Shown here: piece after piece, positions 47,807-58,906 of the stretch | How positions within the stretch are numbered: the stretch's first letter is position 1 | Layout: every line of letters starts with the position of its first letter | NCBI GenBank assembly: GCA_031216915.1 | Contig: CM062290.1 | Coordinates: 166,613,453-166,677,452 of the forward strand | Direction of reading: 5' to 3' | DNA length: 64,000 bases | Source: Pictodentalium vernedei | Lineage: Eukaryota; Mollusca; Scaphopoda; Dentaliida; Dentaliidae | The notes under the pieces: generated by a model | What the model was told of the DNA's origin: nothing | The model's input: the letters and a program-made list of their open reading frames with translations, nothing else | Database searches by the model: none | Made by a program: the position numbers and the translations under genes

Positions 47807-48207
47807 CTCATTTGATATCCTCTATTTATTGGGCGGAAACCAAATTCAAGATGGCCACCATAATGAATCCAGTGGCGGCATCCTGGTTCAGCTGACTGAT
47901 CAAAAATCGAAGGAAGCTTCCTCTAGACACGAACAATGCAAAATCAAAAATTAAAAATGATTCGAGTCAGCATTCATTTGTTATTCGACGGAAACCAAAT
48001 TGAATATGGCTGCCATGGCCATATTGAATTCACTTGCAGGACCAAAATCGAAAGGAAGCATTGTCTGGTCATCCGCAAGTGACCCCTAAAATTATGATGT
48101 GATCAAATAATAAACCGTTCTTTAGCTATTTGCCGGAAACCAAAAGTTAACGGACGGACACCGCATGGTGAAAACATAATGCCTCCGAGGGGTTCTCGGG
48201 GCATTAA
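47807..48207. repeat. About 143-bp array (part 2) and its end
   Basis: Resumes the units of 45428-46030 (GGAAACCAAATTCAAGATGG, GGAAGCTTCCTCTAGACACG) and ends at GGACGGACACCGCATGGTGA and CCGAGGGGTTCTCGGGGCAT, a small hairpin. It lies just downstream of the gene B polyadenylation signal. Confidence 0.8.
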
Positions 48208-48262
48208 AAATGCCTCCTCACTGATTTGAAAAAAAAATTGCCTGTGACAGTGAATCAATTAA

Positions 48263-48268
48263 TTTATT
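48263..48268 (-). terminator. Polyadenylation signal of gene B
   Basis: An AATAAA hexamer on the minus strand lies about 50 bp past the gene B stop codon, in an AT-rich stretch. Spacing and orientation fit a 3' end, although AT-rich DNA produces such hexamers by chance. Confidence 0.55.
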
Positions 48269-48317
48269 TTGTGTAGCCTTAAATGTAATATTTTGGAATT
48301 CCAAAATTCACTTGATT

Positions 48318-48584
48318 TCAAACAGGAACAAGAAATCCTTTTCCAAGTAAATCATTCTCCTCAAGAGTGAAGGAACAGGTACCAGTATAATACCCATTGC
48401 CCTGAACCTCAACAGTAACGGTGTCATGATTTTCGTCTCTGTGTTCTTCAACCACAGTGCCTATATACTGTGATTTAGTCACAGCACTCTGATATATTCT
48501 AGCTTCATTAGTTCGAAGTTTACCCAAAGAATGTTGCAAGGCCATAACAGCAGTTGTTCCGGATCCACATGGTGCTCGGTCTAC
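48318..48584 (-). CDS. L3HYPDH-like: Gene B last exon: proline racemase / L3HYPDH family, C-terminus with second catalytic cysteine
   Basis: This 267-bp terminal exon has acceptor TTTATTTCAG (48594-48585) and encodes 88 residues plus a TGA stop at 48320-48318. It opens VDRAPCGSGTTAVMALQHS. In this family the residue after the P of the DR.P.G.G loop is Cys in two-cysteine racemases and epimerases and Thr in trans-3-hydroxyproline dehydratases such as animal L3HYPDH; here it is Cys. The C-terminal half (GNGYYTGTCSFTLEENDLL, then GKGF) is the usual final beta-strand block. The summed length (about 164+50+42+88 residues, borrowing exon 1 from gene A) is about 344, normal for the family. A polyadenylation signal follows at 48263-48268. 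A SINE begins about 44 bp upstream of the acceptor, inside intron 3. Confidence 0.93.
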   Translation of the reverse strand, partial: VDRAPCGSGTTAVMALQHSLGKLRTNEARIYQSAVTKSQYIGTVVEEHRDENHDTVTVEVQGNGYYTGTCSFTLEENDLLGKGFLVPV

Positions 48585-48627
48585 CTGAAATAAATAAAAG
48601 CACGTCAGCCTACAGGTTAGGAAATCA

Positions 48628-48970
48628 TCAGTACTCGGTGGTAGACAGTTGGACTTCTACGCTAGAGGTCCCGAGTTCGATCCCCGTCCGGGACGACCCG
48701 CGTTGTGTCCTTGGACACGGAACTTTATCCCGGTTTCCTACATGGGGGCACGATGACGTCGATGTTGCATATGTCTTCAACCGCTGTAACCCTGCTTGAG
48801 CGGAGCTTGAACAGAGTTAGAATGTTGTGGAGCTGACAGTTGCTCGTTGATGCTCGGTGGTTCTCTCCGGGTACTCCGGCTTCCTCCACCCGTAAAACTG
48901 TCACGGTCACGATTAGTCATTGGGCATAAGTATGTGACCTCAAACACCAATAAATAAATAAATAAATAAT
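48628..48970 (+). mobile_element. SINE, tRNA head + alpha tail, close to gene B last-exon acceptor
   Basis: The head reads GTACTCGGTGGTAGACAGTT ... GAGTTCGATCCCCGTCC (tRNA-like A and B boxes). Body, then alpha tail TATGTGACCTCAAACACCAA with TAAATAAATAAA. About 44 bp from the intron 3 acceptor. Confidence 0.93.
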
Positions 48971-51405
48971 CATCCAGGAATTGTCTACAGTCGAAACGGC
49001 TAGAAATTCGATCGACTCATTCTAGTGCTTTTTGTTTTATTTTTATTTTTCGAAAATTTCATGTATATTTAAAGTTACTACTGACACCTAAAAAATGATA
49101 GGAAGTTCCTAACCACCAAATACTTGGATCAATAAAATACTTCAATTATTTCAGTGGTGAATCATACAGCGGCTTCGAAATTCAATTCGAAACCGCCCTG
49201 ATGACATGATTCGATTCGATTCGAGTGGCATTAACTCGCAAAATTTCGATTTTTTTTTATAGATTCCGTTCATCGAAAATGGATAGCACTGTTAAAAAGT
49301 CACACATTAAAACCTAGAGAAGCGATGAAATGAGTCGAGCATTTATAAGCTTTTTGATAATTATCGAACAAACTGAGCAAGTTTTGGGCACATTGTGAGC
49401 ATATGGACATGTGCTAAAAAGTTCTCAAATACGTGTTCAATATGCCAAGAATGACTACCAGAGAGTTGTCCGAATAAATGGTTGAACGGGTCAGTTATGA
49501 GTTGGGAAACTGTACACATTATTTTTGAATGCTCGATTTTTCGAGGTTTTTTTTTAGATGAGTATTTTACATAATGGAACTTATATTTTTTTAGAAAATA
49601 ACTTGATTGGTCACTTTTCATTAATAGAGGTACAATCTAAAATCAGTTGGGTTAAAACTTAACCCAAATCGACTGGGTTGAGTTAATACGAAACCAGTTG
49701 ATTTAGGTTAATTTTTAAACCAACTGATTCTGGAGTGTAATAAATTTGAACTACAACCTGGTATTATGGATTACACTGAACATTAGATTCCGCCCAACAG
49801 TTTCGCAGTATTGCTCAGGGTTGAAATTCCAAACATTGGGCATTATGTTGAAACTAATGCTATGTAAATTGGTTTATATGTTTAGTATCAGATATATGAT
49901 TAGATTAGGTTATTTGTTGAACAAGAGAGTTGAAGTTTTAGTCCTAAAGTTGGAGTCTGATTGATGCATAAGGGTAAATTACTTGATAAATTATGGGAAA
50001 CGGTGGCTTAAAAAAATCGGCTATTTTTTAAAAAGACATTTTACACGGATTTGTTACCAGCCATACAACTAAAACATGAGACAGAAACATGGAATTTTTT
50101 TCCACATTTTCAAAACAGTGGGTTATATGCTCCAGGGTTAGCTAGGTAAGTGGAGATAGTAGAAACATCTTGCTTTTGTGGCTGCTGGGTAGCTGAAAAT
50201 GACAGGTATCGGCATTTTTCATGTAATTTTGCAGGCTGAAGTCTTGCCTTTGACAATAAATTATTTCACCCACATTCAGATTATTTATTTCTACTTAGTC
50301 AGATAGTGTTATATGTTTTTAGTGGATTTGGGAAATGAAATACATGTTATGGGTTAGATAACTAAGTTAGAGAATATTTGCATTTGAAGAGAGTGTATGG
50401 CACGTCAGTTTAGGAAATGCCTGGAAAACTATGGAGCGGAGCCTTAAGAGCATTTGGCCGCCAGGGTCAATTCTTGAAGCAGGAAGTTCTTTATTTATGT
50501 TTGAGTTCTAAATACACCATTTTTTTTAAAAAAAAAAAAAAACGTTTTATTATCTCTGGTTTGTGTGCAGTTGTTAGTGATATTTAACATGCTATCTCAG
50601 CACAACTGAAAAGAAATAAGTGGAAATTTTGAGAAATTTGTTGATGTAGCCTAATTTCGCAACTTTTTAAATTTACATCAGATTTCGAAAACACATTAAG
50701 ATAGAGCACTGCTTTCATAAACACTGAGCTCTGTGTTCATGATAGATATATACAATTATGAATAGCCTGGTTGTTCTTGTTCACCACAGAATTGCAATCA
50801 TAGTAGGTACTTTTTCATTTTGGACTTTGGTGTTATGCCCGTGTGTCATCCATCCATTAAGCTGTTTTGCCCTTTTTATCTAAAGAGTAACACCCCCCAC
50901 TCCAAAGCAATGGTTGTTACTGCTTATTGCTTTACATTTTGAATGTATTTAACAGCGCTATTGTCAGGACCTGGGTAGTCAATGTGTCTGGTGGTAATAA
51001 TAAAAATGCTATCTCCAGTGGCTCAGGGCAATGTGGGGGTTGAGGAGGTGGTGTTGTTGTGAAAATCAGGCGAAAACTGCCCGCAAAAGCTATTCGGCAA
51101 TACAAAGACCATGCTGTATCTTTTTACTGGTTGAAAATAGAAACTTGTGGTTTTATTTATTCAACTCAGGATGGACTCCAGATTCTTTTGCCCGAGTGAA
51201 ATCCAAGGGGAGATCACTCATGTTTTTCTTTTAAAGCCATTTGTCTGTATTGTATTCCGATCTGATGACGTGAATTTGATGTGACGTATTTTTGTGGAAT
51301 TGCTGTTCTGTATTCGTAGAATCTGACATGTACCAACAATGCTTCAGTTGGTTAATAAAAACAGCAACAAGAAGCTTTCCTTGAACACAGGAACAAGCCA
51401 GAAAA

Positions 51406-51638
51406 TAAGCAGACTGTCATCTGCAAAATGAGGTCCCCAGGGGGTGAATTTAGTGCTGCTACCCTGCACAGCAGGGTAGCATCACTAACTTTATCCTCTG
51501 TGAACCTCAATCTGAATCAGAGTCTCAAAACTAAACAGAAAAAGAGGTACCAAGAGGATAAACTGGCCCACTGTATGAGATAGTATCATCAAATTCACCC
51601 ACTGGGAACCTCATTCCGCAAATGTCAGATTGCTTATT
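51406..51638. mobile_element. Foldback element
   Basis: About 45-bp outer arms (GCAGACTGTCATCTGCAAAA TGAGGTCCCCAG ...) paired with CTGGGAACCTCATTCCGCAA ATGTCAGA at the right. Inner pairs TTTATCCTCT / AGAGGATAAA and a small hairpin CTACCCTGCACAGCAGGGTAG. Confidence 0.85.
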
Positions 51639-52276
51639 TTCAGGCCTGCACAGGAATCCTTGAATCTCGAACACACAAGGAACTTCCAACCAAGTATCAA
51701 TGCATTGCGACTGGTGGTTTATAAGAAGATTCTAAAAGAATTTCTGGTTCTTCGGGCACTACTCGGCGAGCTAAAAAGCGATGATTGTGATGTGATGATC
51801 TTGAACTACTTCCAATCGACTTCGAATTTGGCTCGAAACCCACTTAGTGTACTATTCACACAGAAATGAAAGGATTAACTTTACGAACTGCCAGCGTGTT
51901 TCATACTGGAACCAGAACACTTATATCATCGGATCGAGATTTGATACATAAACATACTGCAAAATCAAGACGAAATTAAAGAAAAACAAACAAAATTTAT
52001 ATAGCATCTGAATTCCATTTCAACACATTTCTTTTCAGACATGAGAGATCATTAGCGTTGTGTGATAAATAAAAGCGGTCACAAACTTTCAGTCGGATCG
52101 CGACTCAGTCGCGATCGGATCGAAAGTCCCTGCCCGCTGTTGTTATCACAGCACTGTACAGAATACCACAAAAAATTAGTGTAACAGAATCGCGAACTGG
52201 ATTTTCCAAGTTGAAAACGACGTACACAAAGTGCGTGTAAGTCTGAAACTTTGCGATACCTCATTAAGGCCTATTT

Positions 52277-52624
52277 TGGGAGCATGGTGTCTCAGTGGTT
52301 CCAACATTGAGCTACGAAGCGAAAGGTGCACGGTTCGATCCCTGCCAGGGGTAACTACGCTGTGTCCTTGACAATGATAATTAATCCCGATTGCCCACAT
52401 GGGGGCACGCTGGCGCCGTGTACTAAGGCGTACTGCACGTCGATGACACACTTGTCTTAACCAATTCTAATCCTGCCTGTGCGGAGTTGGTACGTTGGGG
52501 AGTCCGATAGTTTCCCATCGCTGCTCGGTGGTTCTTTCTGGGTATTCGGCTTCCTTCACCCGAAAAACACCGACAATGAGGTGACCCTTGTTGTCGAAAG
52601 TGCCGTTAAACCGCAATAAAAATA
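52277..52624 (+). mobile_element. SINE, tRNA head + beta tail, abutting gene B exon 3 donor
   Basis: Head GGGAGCATGGTGTCTCAGTG ... GGTTCGATCCCTGCC, common body, beta tail CAATGAGGTGACCCTTGTTG then GCCGTTAAACCGCAATAAAA. The flanks TAAGGCCTATTTT and TAAGGCGTACCTC may be a diverged target duplication spanning the donor. Confidence 0.92.
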
Positions 52625-52632
52625 AGGCGTAC

Positions 52633-52757
52633 CTCTCTATCTGCAAACACACAGAGGTTGATTGTCCTATCATCTTTCTCCTCTATCATCATCACTCCAT
52701 AAACAAATTCCAATTCTGGCACGTCGTGAACGCAATGGATTTGCTTGCGGCACGCCT
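52633..52757 (-). CDS. L3HYPDH-like: Gene B exon 3: proline racemase / L3HYPDH family
   Basis: This 125-bp exon (42 codons with the carried base) has acceptor ACTTTTCAG (52766-52758) and donor GTACGC (52632-52627). It encodes EACRKQIHCVHD, then ELEFVYGVMMIEE, then LCVFADRE. The (F/L)xYG segment followed by an acidic stretch and CVFAD is characteristic of the family just before the VDR-P-(C/T)-G-(S/T)-G block. The exon ends in phase 0 and joins exon 4 (GTA GAC CGA) in frame. The donor is immediately followed by the A-rich 3' tail of a tRNA-headed SINE (52277-52624), leaving only about 8 bp of original intron. This may weaken the 5' splice site. Confidence 0.9.
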
Positions 52758-53102
52758 CTGAAAAGTTAGGATCGATATTAGAGTCACAAAGAACACTGGG
52801 TGGTTTTGAAATCGCAGAGCGAATTTCCGGAAGTCATCCAACGAAGTACGGCCAACCCCGAACCGCCAAACAATGGTGGGAAGGTGTTTGTAGCCCTTTA
52901 AGGTACCAATCAGCTCAATAAAGCGTACACCACCACTCGTTTTTAATAAAATATGACAAAAAATAGCCTAAACTTTGAAGTGACGTAAAAAAATCAATAA
53001 CTTGCGGAAATCGAAAAACGAAAAAATAACTATCACCTATTTTTTTTAGTTGTACAACATTCGAAAATTTCATAAAACGAGGTTGAAAATAAAAGGTATA
53101 GA

Positions 53103-53129
53103 CCCCCCCCCCCCCCCCCCCCCCCCCCC
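53103..53129. repeat. C27 homopolymer
   Basis: 27 consecutive C, the longest pure run in the window. Confidence 0.9.
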
Positions 53130-53282
53130 AGTAAAATTGGCATCGATAGCATGAGGTGTCTCAAATTGAAATGAAAAAAATAAAGGTTGATAACTTCAAA
53201 TAAACTCAGATAGGTGAGGTAAGTTTCATTACTGTATCTCCTATAAATAAGGCACAACTGGACTAAAGAACCTGGGGCTTTT

Positions 53283-53533
53283 AAACCCTTTACCCAACGT
53301 AATGGCCAAAACCGGCCAGCGCTATTCACAAAAATCGCCAAGTAATTTTTATTATTTTTTCATTTTTTGTCTCCAAAACATAGGTTATGATCCCTCTTTG
53401 GAATGTGCTCGTCGAGCTCGTTCCAAAGAGGGGTCATAACCTATGTTTTTGAGACAAAAAAAAGAAAAAAATTAGTTATTCAAGAATTTTATTTGCAAGT
53501 GTCGTCTGCTTTTCATGTTAGGTGAAGGGTTAA
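53283..53533. mobile_element. Hairpin MITE, P1a type
   Basis: TTAAACCCTTTACCCAACGT to GTTAGGTGAAGGGTTAA. Stem CATAGGTTATGATCCCTCTT with AAGAGGGGTCATAACCTATG; the variable pair is T:A. Confidence 0.93.
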
Positions 53534-54239
53534 TTAAGAATGTAGAAAATAGGCTAAACTTCCAAATGACGTAAAAATGTCAAAATGGCGATAAATCGAA
53601 AACAAAAAACCCTATCACCTATTTATTTTTAGCTCTACAACATACTGAAATTAAAAAAAAAGTCCGATGCATTTTAATTTTTTACCTTATGACACCCCCT
53701 CCCCAAAAGCGTCGTCACCTGAGAGTTCGACCATAACAGTTGGAAATATCCTGGGACGGACTCACATGTTAGATATGGTTTTATTGCAAAGATTATATTC
53801 TCAAAATTACAAATTGAAATGAAAAAATAAAGGTTCAGTGGTTCACAACTTTAAATGACCACACATGGGTGTGGCAAGTTTCATAACTGTATCCCATATA
53901 AACGGGGCGCAGCTGGACCCAAGAACGTAGGACTTTTAATTAAGAATGTAGAAAATCGGCTAAAATTCAAAGTGGCGTAAAAACGTCAAAATGGCAGTAA
54001 ATCGGAAAACAGAAAAAAAGTAAAAAAAAACCCATCTATCTCTTAATTTTAAATTTTCTGTTTAGCTCAACAACATACTATATTTAAAAAATAATCCGAC
54101 GGATTTTAACTTTTGACCCTATACCCCTATGACGTCACCTAAGAGTTCCACCATGACGGTTGGAGTTTCCAATCACGGCACAGCATTTTTAGATATGTTT
54201 CTTTTCTGCAGAGATTATATTCCCCAAAATTGCAAAGGG

Positions 54240-54488
54240 TTAATCCTTTACCCAACGTAACAGCCAAAACCGGTCAGCTTTATTCACAAAAATCGCCATT
54301 TAATTTTCATTTTTTGTCTCAAAAACATAGGTTATGACCCCTCGTTGGAACGCGCTCGTCGAGCTCGTTCCAATGAGGGGTCATGACCTATGTTTTTGAG
54401 ACAAAAAAATGAAAAAAAATAATTATTCAAGAACTTTTTTTTGCAATTTGCAAGAGCTGTTTGCTTTTCACATTAGGTAAAGGGTTAA
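54240..54488. mobile_element. Hairpin MITE, P1a type
   Basis: TTAATCCTTTACCCAACGTA to CATTAGGTAAAGGGTTAA. Stem CATAGGTTATGACCCCTCGT with ATGAGGGGTCATGACCTATG. Confidence 0.93.
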
Positions 54489-54697
54489 GGCTCGATATGA
54501 AGTTGAAATAAAAGGTATAGAAAAAAACGTAAACTTGGCATAGCAGCATCGCGTGTTTCAATTTGAAATGAAAAAATAGACGGGCATAACTTCAAACAAC
54601 CATAAATAAATGTGGGAAGTTTCACAGCTGTATCCCATATAAATACGTTGCAAATGAGATCACAAGAGTGTGTTCTTCGGGTTTTTATTGAAAATTG

Positions 54698-55060
54698 TGG
54701 GAAGCACGATGGCTCAGTGGTTATGGCATTGAACTTCAAACCGAAAGGTGCACAGTTGGATCCTCACCAGGGGTAACTACGTTGTTTTCTTGGGCAAGGC
54801 ACTTAACCCCTATTGCGAACGTGCATGGGGGCATGGTGACGCTGTGTACTAAGGTGTACTACACGTCGATGGCGCACTTGTCTTCAATCAATGCTAACCC
54901 TGCTACTATGGAGCTAGTACGTTAGGGAGTCTGACATTTGCTCGCCGCTGCTTGGTGGTTCTCTCCTCTCACTCCGGCTTCCTGCACCCGTAAAACTGTC
55001 CGACACGAGGTGACCCTGGCTGCCGAACGTGTCGTTAAACCCCAATAAACAAATGAATAA
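54698..55060 (+). mobile_element. SINE, tRNA head + beta tail
   Basis: Head GGGAAGCACGATGGCTCAGT ... GGTGCACAGTTGGATCCTCACC, body CTTGGGCAAGGCACTTAACC, beta tail GACACGAGGTGACCCTGGCT, then CGTTAAACCCCAATAAACAA. Confidence 0.92.
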
Positions 55061-56293
55061 CTAAACTGAAGATTGGGACATATTTGAAATGACGTAACAA
55101 ATGTCAAAATGGCGATAAATCGAAAAACAACAGCTATCTCGTAATGTTTTGAGCAGTACAACATACTAAACTTTCCTAAAAATCGACTGACATTTAATTG
55201 TTTTGTGACGCTAACTTCAGTGACGTCACCAGAAAACTCGGTCAGATGCCTTCTGAATTTCCCAGGTGGGCCCATATTTTTTGGTTATGGTATTTGTTGT
55301 TGGAGATGGCATTTACACAATTTGAAAGAGGATGGCTTGATACAGGCGAAGATATTAAAATAAGAAGAGAAAACATTGAAAAAAGTGATGTGGCCAGGGC
55401 CGGCGGGACAGGGGGGGGGGGGGGCGAGGGGGCGGGGGCGAGCGGAGGCGAAAGTGTCCGAAAATAAAAAAATTAGCATTGTTATTGATCAACCATCAGT
55501 AAAAAACAGGATCATACTGATCAGCCTATTATTCAGTTGTATCTTTGAATAACCAATTCTCCGGCATGGATGTATATGATGTATACATTAATTGCCCATG
55601 GGCATGGCATTCAAGGGATAGCAGGCCTACCTGCTCAGCCTGACTGTTTTATTAGTGTGATGGCCAAAAGCCGAGTTTGTCGACAACAAAACTGGTTCGA
55701 AGCCTATGGCACTAGATAATCCGAGACTTATACTATCACCGAGAGGGGGTAGGTAAACAGGGCAACTGCCCCAGGTCCGGCCTCCGGCTGTAAAAAAAAC
55801 CATTTTTTTCTATTATAAAATACAAGAGGAATTTCAGGCCAAAGGCCACCAGAATGCACAATTTGAGAGCTCCATTAAAAAAAATTGCTTCCTGGGGGAC
55901 AAGCCCCTCCACCCCCCCCCCCCCCCCCTCTAATACCTCGTGCCTTCGGCACTCGGTGCAGATGCCTTCGGCATCTGAGGCGTCCCCTCTCAATTAAGTT
56001 TTAGGCGATATGCGTGCACTTGCCCTCATCAGAAAGTTTCGCCCCCCCCCCCCCCTTGCCCTTTGCTGCTTCCGCCGGCCCTGGATGTGGCTTTGGATAA
56101 AGGTCGAATATCAAAAATCTAACACCGGAATGTTCAATGACGAATCATCCTTTACAAATGTACCAAATTTGGTGGCTGTAGCATTAGGAAAGTGGCCGTG
56201 ATTCGCTGAAGGGGAAAACAGGTTAACTATTGCTGGAAGCCATCTCCATTTCATTGAATGACTTAATTGTGTGGAGAAAGTAATGTTTTCATT

Positions 56294-56531
56294 TTAACCC
56301 TTTGAATCATGGTAGTATCTTCCATGTCAGTTCAATAGCAGCACTTGGAAGAGTTCAAATTTATTATTTGGGGTAGACCAATCAATATTTTCAACGGGCA
56401 GCCTAGCGGCTGCATGTTGAAACTAGTCATTGGTCTTCCCACACATTCACTTAGCAGCCAATCTACTTAATGCAGTTATGACGTTCATGTAACTGGGCCG
56501 TGAAAGCGGCCTCTAGTGTTCAAAGTGTTAA
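56294..56531. mobile_element. Hairpin MITE, P2 type
   Basis: TTAACCCTTTGAATCATGGT to GTTCAAAGTGTTAA. Stem GTAGACCAATCAATATTTTC then AACGGGCAGCC with GGCTGCATGTTGAAACTAGT (diverged right arm). Confidence 0.9.
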
Positions 56532-57185
56532 GACTAACAGCAAATCCTTTCTTATTAATGAAATGGCAACATGTGGGACGCTTCGCAAATTTTCCAACGC
56601 GAGGCCATCTCTTTGCACCCATCTGAAACTGTTTCTGAAACTATTTTCACAGAATATCCCAGATTCGAAACGTAATAACGGAAATTATAAACTTTACGTT
56701 CATGAACAAGTTCTATAATGCTAATTGTACAAATGAAATCTTGGATTTATATATAACATGAATAATAATACGGACAGCTTTATGCCCTATGGTTTAGATA
56801 AGAGAGATCTGGAAATGGAATGTTAAGAAATCACCTTGTTTGCTTTGGAAATGGAGTGTGAAGAAATCACCTTGATGTACAGAAAACACTACTGAACTGG
56901 CTGTCATTGTGGAGAAAGTAGTCTCGGGTAATTACTACCGAGACAGGATCACCATTCCCATCTATATACGTTCTTCAGTTTGTTACCGTTATCAAAGTCA
57001 TTCAATCCAGAGCTACAGAGCGTTTCCCGTCACCCATCAAATCCACGGGAACAAAACCTTGGTTAGATATTTACGGTTCAAAATATTGGGGGGCGGGGGG
57101 GGGGGGGGGGGGCTGAATCAGCAACTGCATAGACAGATTTACCCATTCAAGGGGTATTGTAGTCAGTGTGAAAGAGATGCACTTC

Positions 57186-57435
57186 TTAACCCTTTACCCA
57201 ACGTAGAGAATATCAAAATTTATTATTTTAATTATTATTTTTCTTAAATTTTTCCAAAAATTTCAACTAAACCATAACATGTGACCCCTCATTGGAACGA
57301 GCTCGGTCAGCTCGTTCCAATGAGAGGTCACCTGATATGGTTAGGTTGAAACAGTTTGAAAAATGTAATTTTTTCAACTGCTCAGTTTGCAAATTACGCG
57401 GGCGGATGCGGGTGATTCGTTAGGTAAAAGGTTAA
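57186..57435. mobile_element. Hairpin MITE, P1b type
   Basis: TTAACCCTTTACCCAACGTA to CGTTAGGTAAAAGGTTAA. Stem CATAACATGTGACCCCTCAT with ATGAGAGGTCACCTGATATG. Confidence 0.93.
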
Positions 57436-58814
57436 TATAATAATTTTTTGGCGACAAGAAATTTGATGTTAAAAAGTGTAACTGAATGTGAGATCATCAG
57501 ATCAGATGTTCATTCTTTCTTGTATCCATGACCCATTATTAGTGACGTACTTGCGCGATATCTATAATCTACGTGCTGCACTTTTAAATCTGAACGGGAA
57601 TGCCGGCATGTCATAGAATAAGATTATAATTTGACACAACATGTCGGTATGTCGAGATGTTGAACTTTCTAATAGTATGACATACACAATATACCGCACT
57701 GTTGGTGTTAGAGTACTATCAGAACGTTTGATATTTCATCATACCCACAGGTACTCGACAGCATTTTTGAATCGATGATGACGTGCCCCCATAATGGTAT
57801 ATAAACATTAACAAGGTACACAACTCGCTTTTCGAAAATGATAGCACTCATCTTCGTCATACCCCCTCAAATTTGATTCACATAACGTATCCAACAGTAC
57901 CCAGTGTCAGTGGAAAGGGGAATGAATAAGCTTTACAGTGGTGTATTAAACGGCCGTTGGGTGTTCTTGGGATGTTCATGATAACTGGGAGAAGTCGCAG
58001 AAAAGGCCGAAAAACATTTAGTCGGCCAAGTGTTCAGTGGAAAGTGGGTTACGAGTGACAATTCTCCGATTTATTAGAAATAATTCGAGGTCCCGTTGTC
58101 TGTGGAGGACAGATTCAAATATTAACCGTATACCTTTATCAATTAGTAATATCGGATCCGCATTTATTCATTTCTGGAGTTCACATTTACCGTTTATACA
58201 CTTTTTAGCCGTCACTTAAAAACTAATCAAGTTGTTGGCATCCACAGAAGCGAAGATGCTCACAAAAACATCCCGTTGGCTACCATTTATGCCGAGAAAA
58301 TCATACATGAAAACAAGCCGATGGGAGAATGGGGAAATCTTTTGTGCGAGTCGCCGTATCTATGGATGCTAGCAACTTGATCAGTTTTCGGATAGAGTCG
58401 ATGTTTTTCACAAGAAAAAGTTTCTAAGGCAAAAAAAACTTGCTATTCCGGCAAACCTCTGGTAGAATAGGGTAGATCCGTCTGCGCTAGTATACTACTT
58501 ATGTTATACCCCCCTACTCCCACAGCCCATAATTTTCCAGTCGGGACATTTTCATTTAGATTGGAGTCTTGGATTTTGTTCTGTCTGGTAATCGTGTACT
58601 TTCTTTCATGACTGTACTTTCTTCTTGAACTTATGTCACACTTGCAGTAGGTCCGTGGCTGGGATGCTGGGGTTCCACCATGACTAATTTAGAGTCCGGC
58701 ACGTGGTAATTAAAAGAAGAAGTTTGGAAGCTCGTACACCACGACTACTACATGTATTTTTCTGCGAACAAATTCCTTGGGTTTTTTTTAACTATAATCT
58801 CAATTAACAAAAAG

Positions 58815-58884
58815 TATTCAAACAATATCATCAGGGCCTGTCTTCGAAGAAGACATGCCTTGGTGATATAATTGGAATGTTTCT
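58815..58884. repeat. Hairpin related to 23767-23846
   Basis: TTCAAACAATATCATCAGGG / CCTTGGTGATATAATTGGAA around GAAGAAGACA; diverged. Confidence 0.65.
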
Positions 58885-58906
58885 TCAGTGGTGACTTAAT
58901 GGGGAC

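Larger units (their letters stand above)
48585..52632 (-). other. Intron 3 of gene B
   Basis: The 4.0-kb intron has a SINE at each end (48628-48970 near the acceptor, 52277-52624 at the donor) and a foldback element at 51406-51638. I recognise nothing in 49000-51400 apart from AT-rich sequence, an A/T homopolymer near 50520 and a stretch of ATTCGATTCGA repeats near 49200. Confidence 0.75.

Noticed and set aside
48628-48700. A genuine tRNA gene
   Set aside because: A and B boxes are present, but the acceptor stem does not pair well and the sequence runs straight into the SINE body.
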